DNA of 64,000 bases, from positions 930,001 to 994,000 of the forward strand of contig JAYJMM010000114.1 of the NCBI GenBank assembly GCA_037349105.1, given 5' to 3'. Below the pieces are notes generated by a model. The model was not told the DNA's origin, did not search any database, and saw only the letters and a list, made by a program, of their open reading frames with translations. Positions 32,601 to 42,886 of the stretch are shown here, piece by piece. This stretch comes from Limnomonas spitsbergensis (lineage: Eukaryota; Chlorophyta; Chlorophyceae; Chlamydomonadales). The first letter of the stretch is position 1; each line of letters starts with the position of its first letter. The position numbers and the translations under genes are program-made.

Positions 32601-35600
32601 CCTTTCAGTCAAAACCCTGCAGGCTTGCCTTAACCCCTTTCGGTCAAAACCCTGCAGGCTTGCCTTAACCCCTGTCATTCAAAACCCTGCAGGCTTGCCT
32701 TAACCCCTGTCAGTCAAAACCCTGCAGGCTTGCCTTAACCCCTGTCAGTCAAAACCCTGCAGGCTTGCCTTAACCCCTGTCAGTCAAAACCCTGCAGGCT
32801 TGCCTTAACCCCTGTCAGTCAAAACCCTGCAGGCTTGCCTTAACCCCTGTCAGTCAAAACCCTGCAGGCTTGCCTTAACCCCTTTCGGTCAAAACCCTGC
32901 AGGCTTGCCTTAACCCCTGTCAGTCAAAACCCTGCAGGCTTGCCTTAACCCCTTTCAGTCAAAACCCTGCAGGCTTGCCTTAACCCCTTTCAGTCAAAAC
33001 CCTGCAGGCTTGCCTTAACCCCTGTCAGTCAAAACCCTGCAGGCTTGCCTTAACCCCTTTCAGTCAAAACCCTGCAGGCTTGCCTTAACCCCTGTCAGTC
33101 AAAACCCTGCAGGCTTGCCTTAACCCCTGTCAGTCAAAACCCTGCAGGCTTGCCTTAACCCCTGTCAGTCAAAACCCTGCAGGCTTGCCTTAACCCCTGT
33201 CAGTCAAAACCCTGCAGGCTTGCCTTAACCCCTGTCAGTCAAAACCCTGCAGGCTTGCCTTAACCCCTGTCAGTCAAAACCCTGCAGGCTTGCCTTAACC
33301 CCTTTCAGTCAAAACCCTGCAGGCTTGCCTTAACCCCTGTCAGTCAAAACCCTGCAGGCTTGCCTTAACCCCTTTCAGTCAAAACCCTGCAGGCTTGCCT
33401 TAACCCCTTTCAGTCAAAACCCTGCAGGCTTGCCTTAACCCCTTTCAGTCAAAACCCTGCAGGCTTGCCTTAACCCCTTTCAGTCAAAACCCTGCAGGCT
33501 TGCCTTAACCCCTTTCAGTCAAAACCCTGCAGGCTTGCCTTAACCCCTTTCAGTCAAAACCCTGCAGGCTTGCCTTAACCCCTTTCAGTCAAAACCCTGC
33601 AGGCTTGCCTCAACCCCTTTCAGACAAAACCCTGCAGGCTTGCCCTAACCGCACATACAAAATCCTCCTCTTTACCTTTCCAACGATGACTGCCCCCTCC
33701 ACACCCGCGTTGGATGCGATGGTCTTCATCGGGACTTGCAGCGCGCTCTGAATGATCTGTGCAGGCGGGCAGCAGGAAGAGAAAATACAGATCAGACACT
33801 GACGCTTATGCCCACCTGCACTTCCACATCAACAGGCTAGCACATATCAGCCAGGCAGCAGACTGCCAGGACACCCCAGTGCCAGCCGAGTGCAAGCCAA
33901 GACTCGGAAAACCCCCTCGGTGCCAACTCCATACTGGTCCATCAGATTCCACCCCAAATAAAACTGTGAAGAATTTGCACGATTAAAGATCACCACAAGA
34001 CACACACACACGCACCAGTCTAACGAGTGAATTTGTCCAGCTTGGCCTAGACATCGCACTTGACCCCCCTCCTAGCAGAGAGCTACAGATTCAGAACACG
34101 AGCAGGACTTGCCCTTCCATTACCTGCACTCCGATCTTCTGGTCGAAGTTGTCCAGCTTGGCCTTGACCTCATCCAGCGTCTTGCTCGCGTGCAGCAGCG
34201 CGGCGCCGCCTCCTGGCACGATGCCCTCCTCGACCGCCGCCTTGGTCGCGTTGAGCGCGTCAGTCACGCGATCCTTCTTCTCACCGACCTGGACAGTACA
34301 GACCAGGAGGGGCGAGTAGGGTGCGTCAGGAAGAGTGACATAAGAATGAGAGAAGGGTCCTCCTTCTCACCCACCTGGACAGGACAGACCAGGGGGTGAG
34401 GAGGGTGCGTCAGGAAGAGTGACATAAGAATGAGAGGGGGGCCGCACGTCGCGAGGAAATCGGGAATGGAGCAAATTACGAGCCATGCTTTCTGTTCACG
34501 CGCACAGATGGCGCGTCCCCCTCCCTTCCCCCTCAACATGCACCACCACCACTCTCGCCTTGCATCATCGCTTTTATGCCCAACACTGATGTCATGCTGA
34601 GTGCCCGTTCCAGTGTTTTATTTAAGCCGCGGTATACCGCGATTCGCAACAGGGGGAAATCGACCCTGACCACCGCGGTAGAACCTAGGCTTCCCTCAAA
34701 TATACCGTACCATACTGGACACGCTTTTTATTTTGCATCCTTCTGAAGAACGGTGTGAAGAAGATAATTAATACATGGCATTTTCAAACTGTCCCTCTAG
34801 GCCTCTTACCTCAACCTCGCTGCCTCCCCCAATCTTCAGCACCGCAATGCCGCCCGACAGCTTGGCCAGGCGCTCCTGAAGCTTCTCCCTGTACATCAGC
34901 CAGCAGGCGGGGGCCAGAGGGGGATCAGGCGGCCGGCACACACACGCGCGCGCTAGGGGATCAGCGGGGTCGGGCGCAGATCAAACCAGGGGACAGATGG
35001 AGTCATGCAGCTATCGGCAGGCCCCGGCCATTGTGATCAGGTTTCGGGGTCAAGCACACTCAATCAGACTTGGTGGGTCTAGGCCCTGCCAGGGCAGTCA
35101 CTAAAGGCCTCCAAGGTCAGGTCCAGGTCCAGGTCCAGGTCAGGTCCAGGGCAGGCGTGTTTCACTTACATCTCTCTCGCTGCCTCCCCAGCACCCAACC
35201 CCGCTCTCAGCCCGCACCTGTCATAGTCTGAGGTGGTGGCCTCGATGGACTGGCGGATGCTCTCACAGCGGTCCTGGATGTTGGGCTTGCCGCCCCCCCC
35301 GTGCAGCAGGATGGTGTCGTCCTTGGTCAGCGTGGCGCGCTTGGCTGAGCCCAGGCTGCTCAGCTCCAGCTTCTCCAGCTTCATGCCTAGCTCCTCGCTG
35401 ATCACCTAGTTAGGGGTTAGAGGTTTAGGGTTTATTTAGGGTTAAGGGTCCAGCTTCTTCAGCTTCATGCCTGGCTCCTCGCTGATCACCTAGTTTAGAA
35501 TTAAGGGTTTAAGGTACAGCTTCTCCAGCTTTATGCCTAGCTCCTCGCTGATCACCTGGGAGAGGAGGTGAGAGGAAGGTGGAGGGTGGGGGACGGGACA

Positions 35601-38600
35601 CGCTGGCAGGGCAGGGCTAGACGGTGGGACAGGACAGGACTGGACAGGGGCGGGACAGGGGAGGGGGCCATGGAGGGGACATGGTACATCGGGGCGGGGC
35701 GGGGCGGGGCGGGGCAAAGTGGTGGGGCAGGGCAGGACAGGTGAGGACGGGAAGGTGAAGGGGCGGGACGGGGTGGGACAGGGCAGGGCGGGACGGATGC
35801 GCACTTTAGGGTCCCATAATTAGGAGGGATTCTCCTTGAGAGAGCGCAGCAGTACAGAAGTACAGCTGCATTGCCCTGTACGTCAACTCCACCCTAACAC
35901 CTGTCAGCACAACAAAATCCAGTCCCCCCGCGAGCCCACCTCCCCCCCGTTTACGTCACCTCTGGGCTTACTCAGCACAACAAAATCCAGTCCCCCCCAG
36001 CTAGCCCACCTCTCCCCCCGCTAGCCCACCTCTCCCCCGCTAGCCCACCTTTCCCCTGCTAGCTCACCTCTCCCCCGGTCAGCGCTGCAATGTCCTGCAG
36101 GTTGGCCTTGCGGTTCTCCCCGAACCCAGGGGCCTTGACTGCGGCGATCTTGAGGCCCGCGCGCAGCTTGTTCACGATGAGCGTTGCGAGCGCCTCGCTC
36201 TCCACGTCCTCGGCGATGATCAGCAGCGGCCGCTGAGCCGCCACCACCTTCTCCAAGATGGGGAGCAGGGACTGAAGGCTGCAAGGGGGTAGGGCTTGGA
36301 TATTCAGGATAAGGGTGAAAGGCTTAGGGTAGGCAGGATGGGCCGCTACCACCCAATCCAGGATGGGCAGCAGCGACTACAGGCTGCAAGCGGGTGGGGT
36401 TTGAGGGTTCATAATCAGGGTACGGTTGAGCAGGACAGGTTGCCAAGCCGCCATTGCGATTTCCAGTGAGGTGGCAGGGACTGCAAGCTACAAGGGGGTA
36501 GGGTACGAGGATTCAGGATGAGGGTGAAGGATGTGGACAGGATGGGCCGCTGAGCCACTACCACCGGTTCCAGGGCGGACAGCAGGGGCTGCAGGCAACC
36601 AGGTGGGAGGGCTTGGGGATTCAGGATGAGGGCGAAGGGCATAGGGTGGACTCCATGCAGACCCACCCCGCGATCTTCTTCTCGCAGATGAGGATGAGCG
36701 GGTTGTCCAGCTCACACTTCATCGTCTTCTGGTCCGTAACGAAGTAGGGACTAATGTAGCCACGGTCAAACTTCATGCCCTCGACAACCTCCAGCTCATT
36801 CTCCAGAGTCTTGCCATCCTGTCAAGGACATGAAACGGGGGAGTCAAGAGTGCAATGCAGCATGAATCACACTATTTGCCCTCCACAGCTGTCAACTCGT
36901 TTTCAAGCATCTTGTTGTCCTATCAAGGTCCTTTCAGACTGGTGGGGTCACAGTGTCACACTTCATGCCCGCGGCAACCCTCGCCTCCTCCTCGAGCGTC
37001 TTGCGGTCCTGGAAGAGGACAGCTCAGCGATCCTCTCTTTGAGGGAACTCGAGAATTCAGGGTTTAAGGTTCAAGGTTGAGGATTAACCTGAACCACGGT
37101 CTCGCTGCAACCCTGTTCAAACTCCTTAAGGCGTTTACGAATCAGGTTTGAAGGTCATGCGTTAGGGGGAACCTTCAACACAGATCTCACCGCCACCATG
37201 ATGATAATCCTCGTTGTAGGCCTTGGGTTTCAGGGTTCCAGGTTTATGCCTAACCTGACACCAGGGGCCTGACAACTTATCTCTGCGTGACCGTAATGAC
37301 GTTCTCCTCGCCAGGTGAAGGGTTTACCGCTGGACCTTCAACTGAGGTCCGTGATTGTGATGACATCCTCCTCGAGGTACAGGGTTTCAGGCACCGGGTC
37401 AAATCCTTAACCCTCTGCGCGACCGTTATGACACCCTCCTTGCAAAATGAGGGTGTTACGCTAGACCTTCAACCCAGGCCACACCGTGATCGTGATCAGT
37501 GTTTCTAGTTCCGGCTACAAATGGCCACATGTAGCAGACCGCCCCGCGGCCACCGAAGGCCCCATTGGCTGGAGTGTAGCTGACATGAAGCTGAGACACG
37601 AAAAAAGGAACACTGATCGTGATGCCATCATCCGAGCAAGGTTGAAGTTTCAACGTAAGACCACAAACCATTGCCTTACCGGGTCAAACTGGGACATTCA
37701 TGACACTCTTCTTGTAGAGTTCAAGGTTGAGGGCTCAAGGCTATGGGGAAGGGTAAAAATCGGACACCGCAACTGTGATGACGCCCTCCTTGCAAGGGGA
37801 AGGGTTTACCTCTGGACCTCAACGAAGGTCGGACCTTGGACCTGATGACATCCCCCTTGCAAGGTTGAAGTTTCAACGTAAGACTTCAAACTGATGCCTA
37901 ACCGGGACCTTGATAACACTCTTCTTGTGGAGTTCAGGGTTGAGGGTTCAAGGTTACGGGGTGAGAGAAAAGCTTTAAACAGTGTCTCACCGCGACCGTG
38001 ATGACGCCCTCCTTGCCGACCTTCTCCATTGCGCGGGCAATCAGGTCACCGATCTCGCGCTCACCGTTGGCGCTAATGGTGCCAACCTGTGAGAGGACAT
38101 CGAGGGGGGGGCGGAGGAGGAGGCCAGGGATAAGGCGGGCAGTGGGCGGCAGCCCATCGCACAGGTCGTGCATGACGTGGGCCTTGCTGGCATGAGATCG
38201 CTCCATACAAGCGTTAGCTATCCATGCAAGCCGCACCCCGTTCCATGTCTATAGATCTTGAGCTCCCCCAGTACAGCATCCCCGTATACCCAATTACCAA
38301 TCCTTGGTAGCGCTAGTTAGGGTTTAGGGTTAAGGTTCAAAATAGCACTACGCGTACCTTTCACTTCCTAGTGCTGTTGACCAGCCTACTCCTTGACCCA
38401 TCCAGGAGACTTCTCACTGCCCCACTGAGAGCTAGGAGTGAGATGCCCAGTAGAAAAATGCATAGTTGTGACCCTGACCCTCATCCAGCCATATCTTTAG
38501 AGATGAGGGTCAGAGGGCTCAGAACCCTGAGCCCTTAACCCACCTGGGCAATCTCCTCCGTGGTGGAGATCATCTTGGCTCGGCTCTTGAGCACCTGGTG

Positions 38601-39677
38601 ACACCACATGAGAGGGCATGGGTGACATGGGGATAGAGAAAGCAAGGAAAGCCCAAGAGTACCTCACTCAGTCTCTATCCGGCAAGGAGGGGTCTGACAG
38701 ACGGTCTCTGGAAGTAAGCAAAGCCTCCACAGACGGCACCCACCTTCACAACATGCTCCACAGCAATGTTGATTCCCCGCCGCAGGTCCATGGGGTTCAT
38801 CCCTGCAGCCACAGACTTGCAGCCCTCGCTCAAGATGGCGCGTGTCAGCACGGTTGCGGTGGTCGTGCCTGTCACAGGCGCGCAAGTGCGGTACATTTCT
38901 TGTGTCGGCAACTAGCTTGGCAACATGGTGCATGGCACATCAGCTTTACAGCTGAATTGCTATGCAGCATGGAGTTTATGCACCATCTTCCAGCTGTGCG
39001 TGCTCTTATGTGCCAGTGGCATGCACACAGGCGACCTGGCTACCACACATTCGCCATGCATGATTCACGGCCCCCTCGCTCGCCACTTACCATCGCCAGC
39101 CACATCGTTGGTCGCTGATGCCACCTGCTTGACGAGATTAGCCCCGATGTTCTCGAACTTGTCCTTGAGCTCGATGGCTTTGGCGACTGTAACTCCGTCC
39201 TTGGTAATCTTAGGGCCACCATATGACTGCTCGATCATAACATTCCTTCCCTGGAATAGGTGGCATGGATTGCATGGGTGTGATACGTGGATGTGCAGTA
39301 GCCAAGACGCGTCTGCAGACATCGTCCCCGGTGGCAACCGCACGCCATACCTTGGGGCCCAGAGTCACTTGCACGGCATCGGCAAGCTTGTTGACCCCTG
39401 CCAGGACAGCTTCTCTACATTCGATTCCGAATCTAACGTCCTTGGACGCGTAGGCTCGAACGATCTGGTTCAAGAAGGTCTGCGATCGTACAACAGCATA
39501 TTGTGAGGCCGTCTCATAGCTGATAAATATTTTGTACCATCATTTCGATCGTAACATGTGATCGGCATGAAGCATTGTGGTTTATAATGGCAGGTGCTGT
39601 AGCAGGGGCGGATTCCGTCGCACCTGACTGTTGCTCTTGCTGCCCGAGCCAAGGATGGTTCGGCCGATGGTCTGCAT
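29674..39677 (-). CDS. HSP60: Mitochondrial chaperonin HSP60 (Cpn60), 14 exons, 569 aa
   Basis: Group I chaperonin that folds imported matrix proteins with its Cpn10 co-chaperonin. Exons on the minus strand: 39624-39677, 39351-39479, 39091-39250, 38744-38868, 38544-38594, 37991-38086, 36667-36818, 36068-36278, 35218-35405, 34810-34888, 34124-34288, 33676-33756, 30536-30628, 29674-29799. All phases match and total 1710 nt with stop. The start [10 protein letters not shown] opens a presequence ending near RAYA, before SKDVRFG, which is mitochondrial and not plastid style. The ATP site DGTTTATVL follows AGDG (residues about 114-122); the Cpn60 signature [12 protein letters not shown] is at 432-443. 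Length is normal, but the C-terminus ends [10 protein letters not shown] without the usual GGM repeats. Introns hold satellites, two MITEs and copies of splice junctions. Confidence 0.95.
30640..30790 (-). repeat. Tandem copies of the intron end before HSP60 exon 13
   Basis: On the minus strand TTGCTYRATTTAG recurs three times, each preceded by GCAAAGCCCCTGCTTCAATT. The last copy is the real acceptor of exon 13 (CGATTTAG|GTTCTGG). The copied part is intronic; the exon bases are not included. Confidence 0.75.
31103..31279. mobile_element. hAT-type MITE, copy 1 (HSP60 intron 12)
   Basis: A 177-bp element with TGACTCAGCTGCATATCAG near the left end and a GGCCGGCCC palindromic centre. It is flanked by TTTCCTTG (31095-31102) and GTTCCTTG (31280-31287), a 7 of 8 target duplication. 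Same family as 37497, 53428 and 61727. Confidence 0.7.
31405..33655. repeat. 35-bp minisatellite, about 64 copies, in HSP60 intron 12
   Basis: The unit is AAAACCCTGCAGGCTTGCCT followed by TAACCCCTKTCRGTC, exactly 35 bp (12 units per 420 bp). Three main variants differ at CTGTCAGTC, CTTTCAGTC and CTTTCGGTC and are interspersed. The unit contains telomere-like CTTAACCCC. There are no unique spacers. Confidence 0.95.
34290..34440 (-). repeat. Duplicated acceptor and start of HSP60 exon 11
   Basis: On the minus strand a decoy GTCCTGTCCAG|GTGGGTGAGAAGGAGGA (34360-34390) precedes the real TACTGTCCAG|GTCGGTGAGAAGAAGGA at 34288. About 75 bp of flanking intron (GTCAGGAAGAGTGACATAAG on the plus strand) is duplicated too. 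Confidence 0.85.
35406..35565 (-). repeat. Triplicated acceptor and start of HSP60 exon 9
   Basis: On the minus strand GTGATCAGCGAGGAGC, GGCATRAAGCTG and GAGAAGCTG occur three times, after CTCTCCCAG, AAACTAG and AACTAG. Spacers are telomere-like (CCCTAAATAAACCCTAAACC). Only the last copy (35405) runs into the full exon. All three keep an AG acceptor. Confidence 0.9.
35575..35800. repeat. G-rich low-complexity tract in HSP60 intron 8
   Basis: GGGACAGG and GGGGCGGGGCGGGGC runs on the plus strand (C-rich on the transcribed-sense strand). It could form G-quadruplexes on the template. Confidence 0.7.
36279..36612 (-). repeat. Quadruplicated acceptor and start of HSP60 exon 8
   Basis: On the minus strand the true junction is CCTTGCAG|CCTTCAGTCCCTG at 36278. 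Upstream lie copies near 36386 (CTTGCAG|CCTGTAGTCGCTG), 36490 (CTTGTAG|CTTGCAGTCCCTG) and 36598 (CCTGCAG|CCCCTGCTGTCCG), about 105 bp apart. Each continues with 25-50 bp of diverged exon sequence and a shared intron piece (TTCACCCTTATCCTGAAT). Confidence 0.9.
36840..37015 (-). repeat. Triplicated acceptor and first half of HSP60 exon 7
   Basis: Decoys on the minus strand: CTTCCAG|GACCGCAAGACGCTCGAG (about 37012) and TTGATAG|GACAACAAGATGCTTGAA (about 36942). The real exon is TTGACAG|GATGGCAAGACTCTGGAG (36818). The copied exon segment extends about 45 bp, to GAGGGCATGAAG in the first decoy. Confidence 0.9.
37140..37990 (-). repeat. Repeated exon 6 3' edge and donor in HSP60 intron 6
   Basis: Variants of AAGGAGGGCGTCATCACGGT and CGCG|GTGAGA, the exon 6 end at 37991, recur about eight times: near 37195, 37295, 37355, 37435, 37625, 37780, 37845 and 37915. 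Some keep a GT (GTGGCG|GTGAGAT near 37190); others lost it (GTCGCGCAGAG). Shared spacers such as TTGAAGTTTCAACG are repeated with them. Confidence 0.85.
37497..37615. mobile_element. hAT-type MITE, copy 2 (HSP60 intron 6), perfect 8-bp TSD
   Basis: A 119-bp element with ends CAGTGTTTC and, inverted, CAGTGTTCC. ATCGTGAT flanks it on both sides (37489-37496 and 37616-37623). It is inserted within one of the repeated exon 6 edges (CCGTGATCGTGAT). Confidence 0.85.
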
Positions 39678-40620
39678 CTTGTTCACAACCTGCAATCTGA
39701 TGCCGGATGCTTTCTTGGGACGAGCGGCAACTGGAACCTTCCTGCAGCGGCCGCGGGGTTTAGATCCGCGCAAAACCCCAGAGCATGAAGCAAAAGACAC
39801 GGCTTCAGACAGGGACTTTAGAGGCTAATGCGGTACTCGGAAAACTGCCCTCAACCTTCGCCAATTTTGTGCGCCGAGATTTTCCCCTGCCTGTAGTGCA
39901 ATTCGGGCATTTTCTTCAGGTCTTAGTGCCTCCGGCCTCTGTCCCCTGACTCCTTGAGAGTGGCAGAAGATTTCCCCCACATCTCACCCCGCCGGCCTTC
40001 AGTGATGGGCAGCTTCATTGTCGTCCAAGGAGCGTGTGAGCTGACAGTCTAGCAGGGTGATCTGGGGCGTTCATGTGTGATGGTTGCTTATTTTGATGTT
40101 ACTTGCGCTTCAGGGCGGTTTCCTTTGCAGCTCAAGTAAAAGATAGCCTGTCCTGTTTAAGAGCTATGTCAGGGCGCGAGGCGCTTTGTGCTAAAGTTCA
40201 TAGCAGTTTGTTGAGGCCAGGCTTTCAGGGCGGTGTCTTGCTGGAGACTGGAGTCCAGTTGGATAGGCAGGCGTTCTTGGATTTATCTCACTTCGAGTTT
40301 TCTCTGTCCTGCCTGCGCTAGTGCGCTGTACCTTGTCTTCAGGGAAAGTCATCTCTTTCAGAATGAGGTCTTCCTGGATCAAGTTTTCCAATTTATCAGG
40401 TCTTCTTCAGACCTCCTGGTCGTTACTGGCTTTAATCCGGCTATTGGCTAGCTCCCGGTATCTATCTGAGAACCCAGCTTCTAGTATTACGGGGGATCTC
40501 CGTTGCCTTGCGGCCAGCCTAGTCCTGGTAGAAATGAAACGTCGAAATCCCCTCAGGCATGGGTACGGTGCCTGATAATCCATGTCCATAGAGACCAAAT
40601 TGACTGCGTGTCTTGATTCG
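39678..40620. promoter_or_regulatory. Upstream region of HSP60; no other gene
   Basis: The frame of HSP60 exon 1 stays open upstream to about 39800 but has no earlier ATG, so the ATG at 39677 was chosen. A minus-strand frame at 40191-40598 (ENLIQEDLILKEMTFPEDK), broken by one stop, is not recognised. No TATA box or heat-shock element was identified with confidence. Confidence 0.35.
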
Positions 40621-41194
40621 CATCACTCAAGGTCACCTGCTTAAGTGCTCTGAAATTCACTAAGTAGCCATCACTCCAGAGCCGGTAGCAACCAGAAGCT
40701 CAAAACTCAGCTGCCCTGGATAACGGGCCCAGGAACTGTAACATGCGGCACAACCGGTACCATAAGATCGGATACCGTAGGGTTTGCGGACGCCCTATTT
40801 TTCACAATTTATGTTTCAGCTCTGAGCAGGCAAAAATACTGAACCCCGCGCTGTTGGCCCTTGCTGGCCCTGGATAGCCTGGATGGACCTGAATGGACCT
40901 AGATGGACATCACTCAAGGTCACCTGCTTAAGTGCTCTGAAATTCACTAAGTAGCCATCACTCCAGAGCCGGTAGCAACCAGAAGCTCAAGACTCAGCTG
41001 CCCTGGATAACGGGCCCAGGAACTGTAACATGCGGCACAACCGGTACCATAAGATCGGATACCGTAGGGTTTGCGGACGCCCTATTTTTCACAATTTATG
41101 TTTCAGCTCTGTGCAGGCAAAAATACTTAACCCCGCGCTGTTGGCCCTTGCTGGCCCTGGATAGCCTGGATGGACCTGGATGGACCTAGATGGA
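40621..41194. repeat. 287-bp tandem duplication
   Basis: 40621-40907 and 40908-41194 are nearly identical (start CATCACTCAAGGTCACCTGC; end GCCCTGGATAGCCTGGATGG). The right copy runs into the 10-bp minisatellite, whose unit is already present at the end of each copy. Confidence 0.9.
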
Positions 41195-41960
41195 CCTAGA
41201 TGGACCTAGATGAACCTAGATGGACCTGGATGAACCTAGATGGACCTGGATGGACCTGGATGGACCTGGATGGACCTGGATGGACCTGGATGGACCTGGA
41301 TGGACCTAGATGGACCTAGATGGACCTGGATGGACCTGGATGGACCTGAATGGACCTGGGTGGACCTGGATGGGACTCGATGGGCCTCAATGGACCTGGA
41401 TGGACCTGGATGGACCTGGATGGACCTGGATGGCCCTAGATGGACGTAGATGGACCTGGATGGACCTAGATGGACCTGGATGGACCTGGATGGACCTGGA
41501 TGGACTAGATTGACCTGGATGGACCTGGATGGACGGATGGACCTGGATGGACCTAGATGGACCTGGATGGACCTGGATGGTCCTGGATGGACGGATGGAC
41601 CTGGATGGACCTAGATGGACCTGGATGGACCTGGATGGACCTAGATGGACCTGGATGGGCCTGGATGGACCTGCATGGACCTAGATGGACCTAGATGAAC
41701 CTAGATGGACCTAGATGGACCTGGCTGGACCTAGATGGACCTAGATGAACCTGAATGGACCTAGATGGACCTGGATGGACCTGGATGGACCTAGATGGAC
41801 CTAGATGGACCTGGATGGACCTAGATGGACCTGGATGGACCTAGATGGACCTGGATGGACCTGGATGGACCTAGATGGACCTGGATGGACCTAGATGGAC
41901 ATGGATGGACCTAGATGGACCTGGATGGACCTGGATGCACCTGGATGGACCTAGATGGGC
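41165..41960. repeat. 10-bp minisatellite TGGACCTRGA, about 78 copies
   Basis: Long array of TGGACCTGGA and TGGACCTAGA. It opens frames encoding DLDGPGWTWM repeats, which are not genes. It lies between the divergent HSP60 and NOT2 genes. Confidence 0.95.
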
Positions 41961-42886
41961 CCAATTTCTGTTGAGGGAACCGTTTCACCCCTGTTGAGGG
42001 AACTGTAGGAGGAGTGTTCTAAATCGGTGGCAACAGCAACAGCACGCTCTTGTTACCAATGTGTAACCTGACCCATATCAACTGCGCCTCGCCCTGTTTA
42101 ATTGGAGTACAAGCTCTGTGAATTTCCAGGCTAATATCAAAAGCATCAAGTGCGTACTGCATGAGCCAATGAACCATGTGTCCCATGGGTATTTCAGCTT
42201 CATGTTCCTATCAGCTTCAAGGGTGTCTGGATGCATGACTGAATGCTATTACACTGTAGCTTTGTCTTCAGGCTTTAAGCTGAGGCAAAGAAAGAAAGGA
42301 AATGCCTGAGCGTGTCTTGGGGAATACATGATTCGAAATGCTGTACATGGCATTTGCTACTGCAACAGGTGGAACTAGGACAGCATAGGAGGTTAAAAGC
42401 CGGGCAAATAACATGCAAATGTCAGGGCTTGAGAGGAACAGGCGTTGCTGTCATGGTCATGACGGGAAGGCTGTTTCATGCAGGTGTCATGCCCGGGTTT
42501 CACGCTGTGGGCTCCAGAAACAGATTCCGGAGCGGATTTAGAACTTTGCCACGATTATGATCGGTTGCGTATAGATCTCTGGTAGCGTGCGAGATCGAAA
42601 ACAACTGCTGCAAGATGCATACATTTTCCTTTAGTGCCTGGACAGGACGTTAAAGACAGCGCTGGACGGGGGAGTTTCGTAGTTGCAGCTTAGCAAGGAC
42701 AACCATTTCTCTCCGGTATGAAACATATAGATCATAGGAGACATGGGATGCGCGATTGACGCTCCATCTGCCAGCCAGGCAATCCATTACTATGCTCCCA
42801 TTTATTTGGCTCTACACCGCGTGTGCAAATATTTTATAAATGGAACCAACAGTGTCTTTCACTCGCTGCTTCCCACCCAGGTCTTC
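41961..42886. promoter_or_regulatory. Upstream region of NOT2
   Basis: No other gene. GTTGAGGGAACYGT is duplicated near 41973 and 41992. A CCCACCCAG|GT acceptor-like site at 42880, just before the chosen ATG, suggests a 5' UTR intron. Confidence 0.35.

Noticed and set aside
31405..33655. CRISPR-like regular repeats
   Set aside because: Units are contiguous 35-bp copies with no unique spacers, in the intron of a eukaryotic gene.
29674..39677. Plastid Cpn60 alpha or beta
   Set aside because: The N-terminal text ([31 protein letters not shown]) and short presequence match mitochondrial HSP60; plastid paralogues have a different start and NPKVVNDG-type text.
41240..41513. Open frames coding MDLDGPGWTW repeats
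   Set aside because: They are translations of the 10-bp minisatellite.
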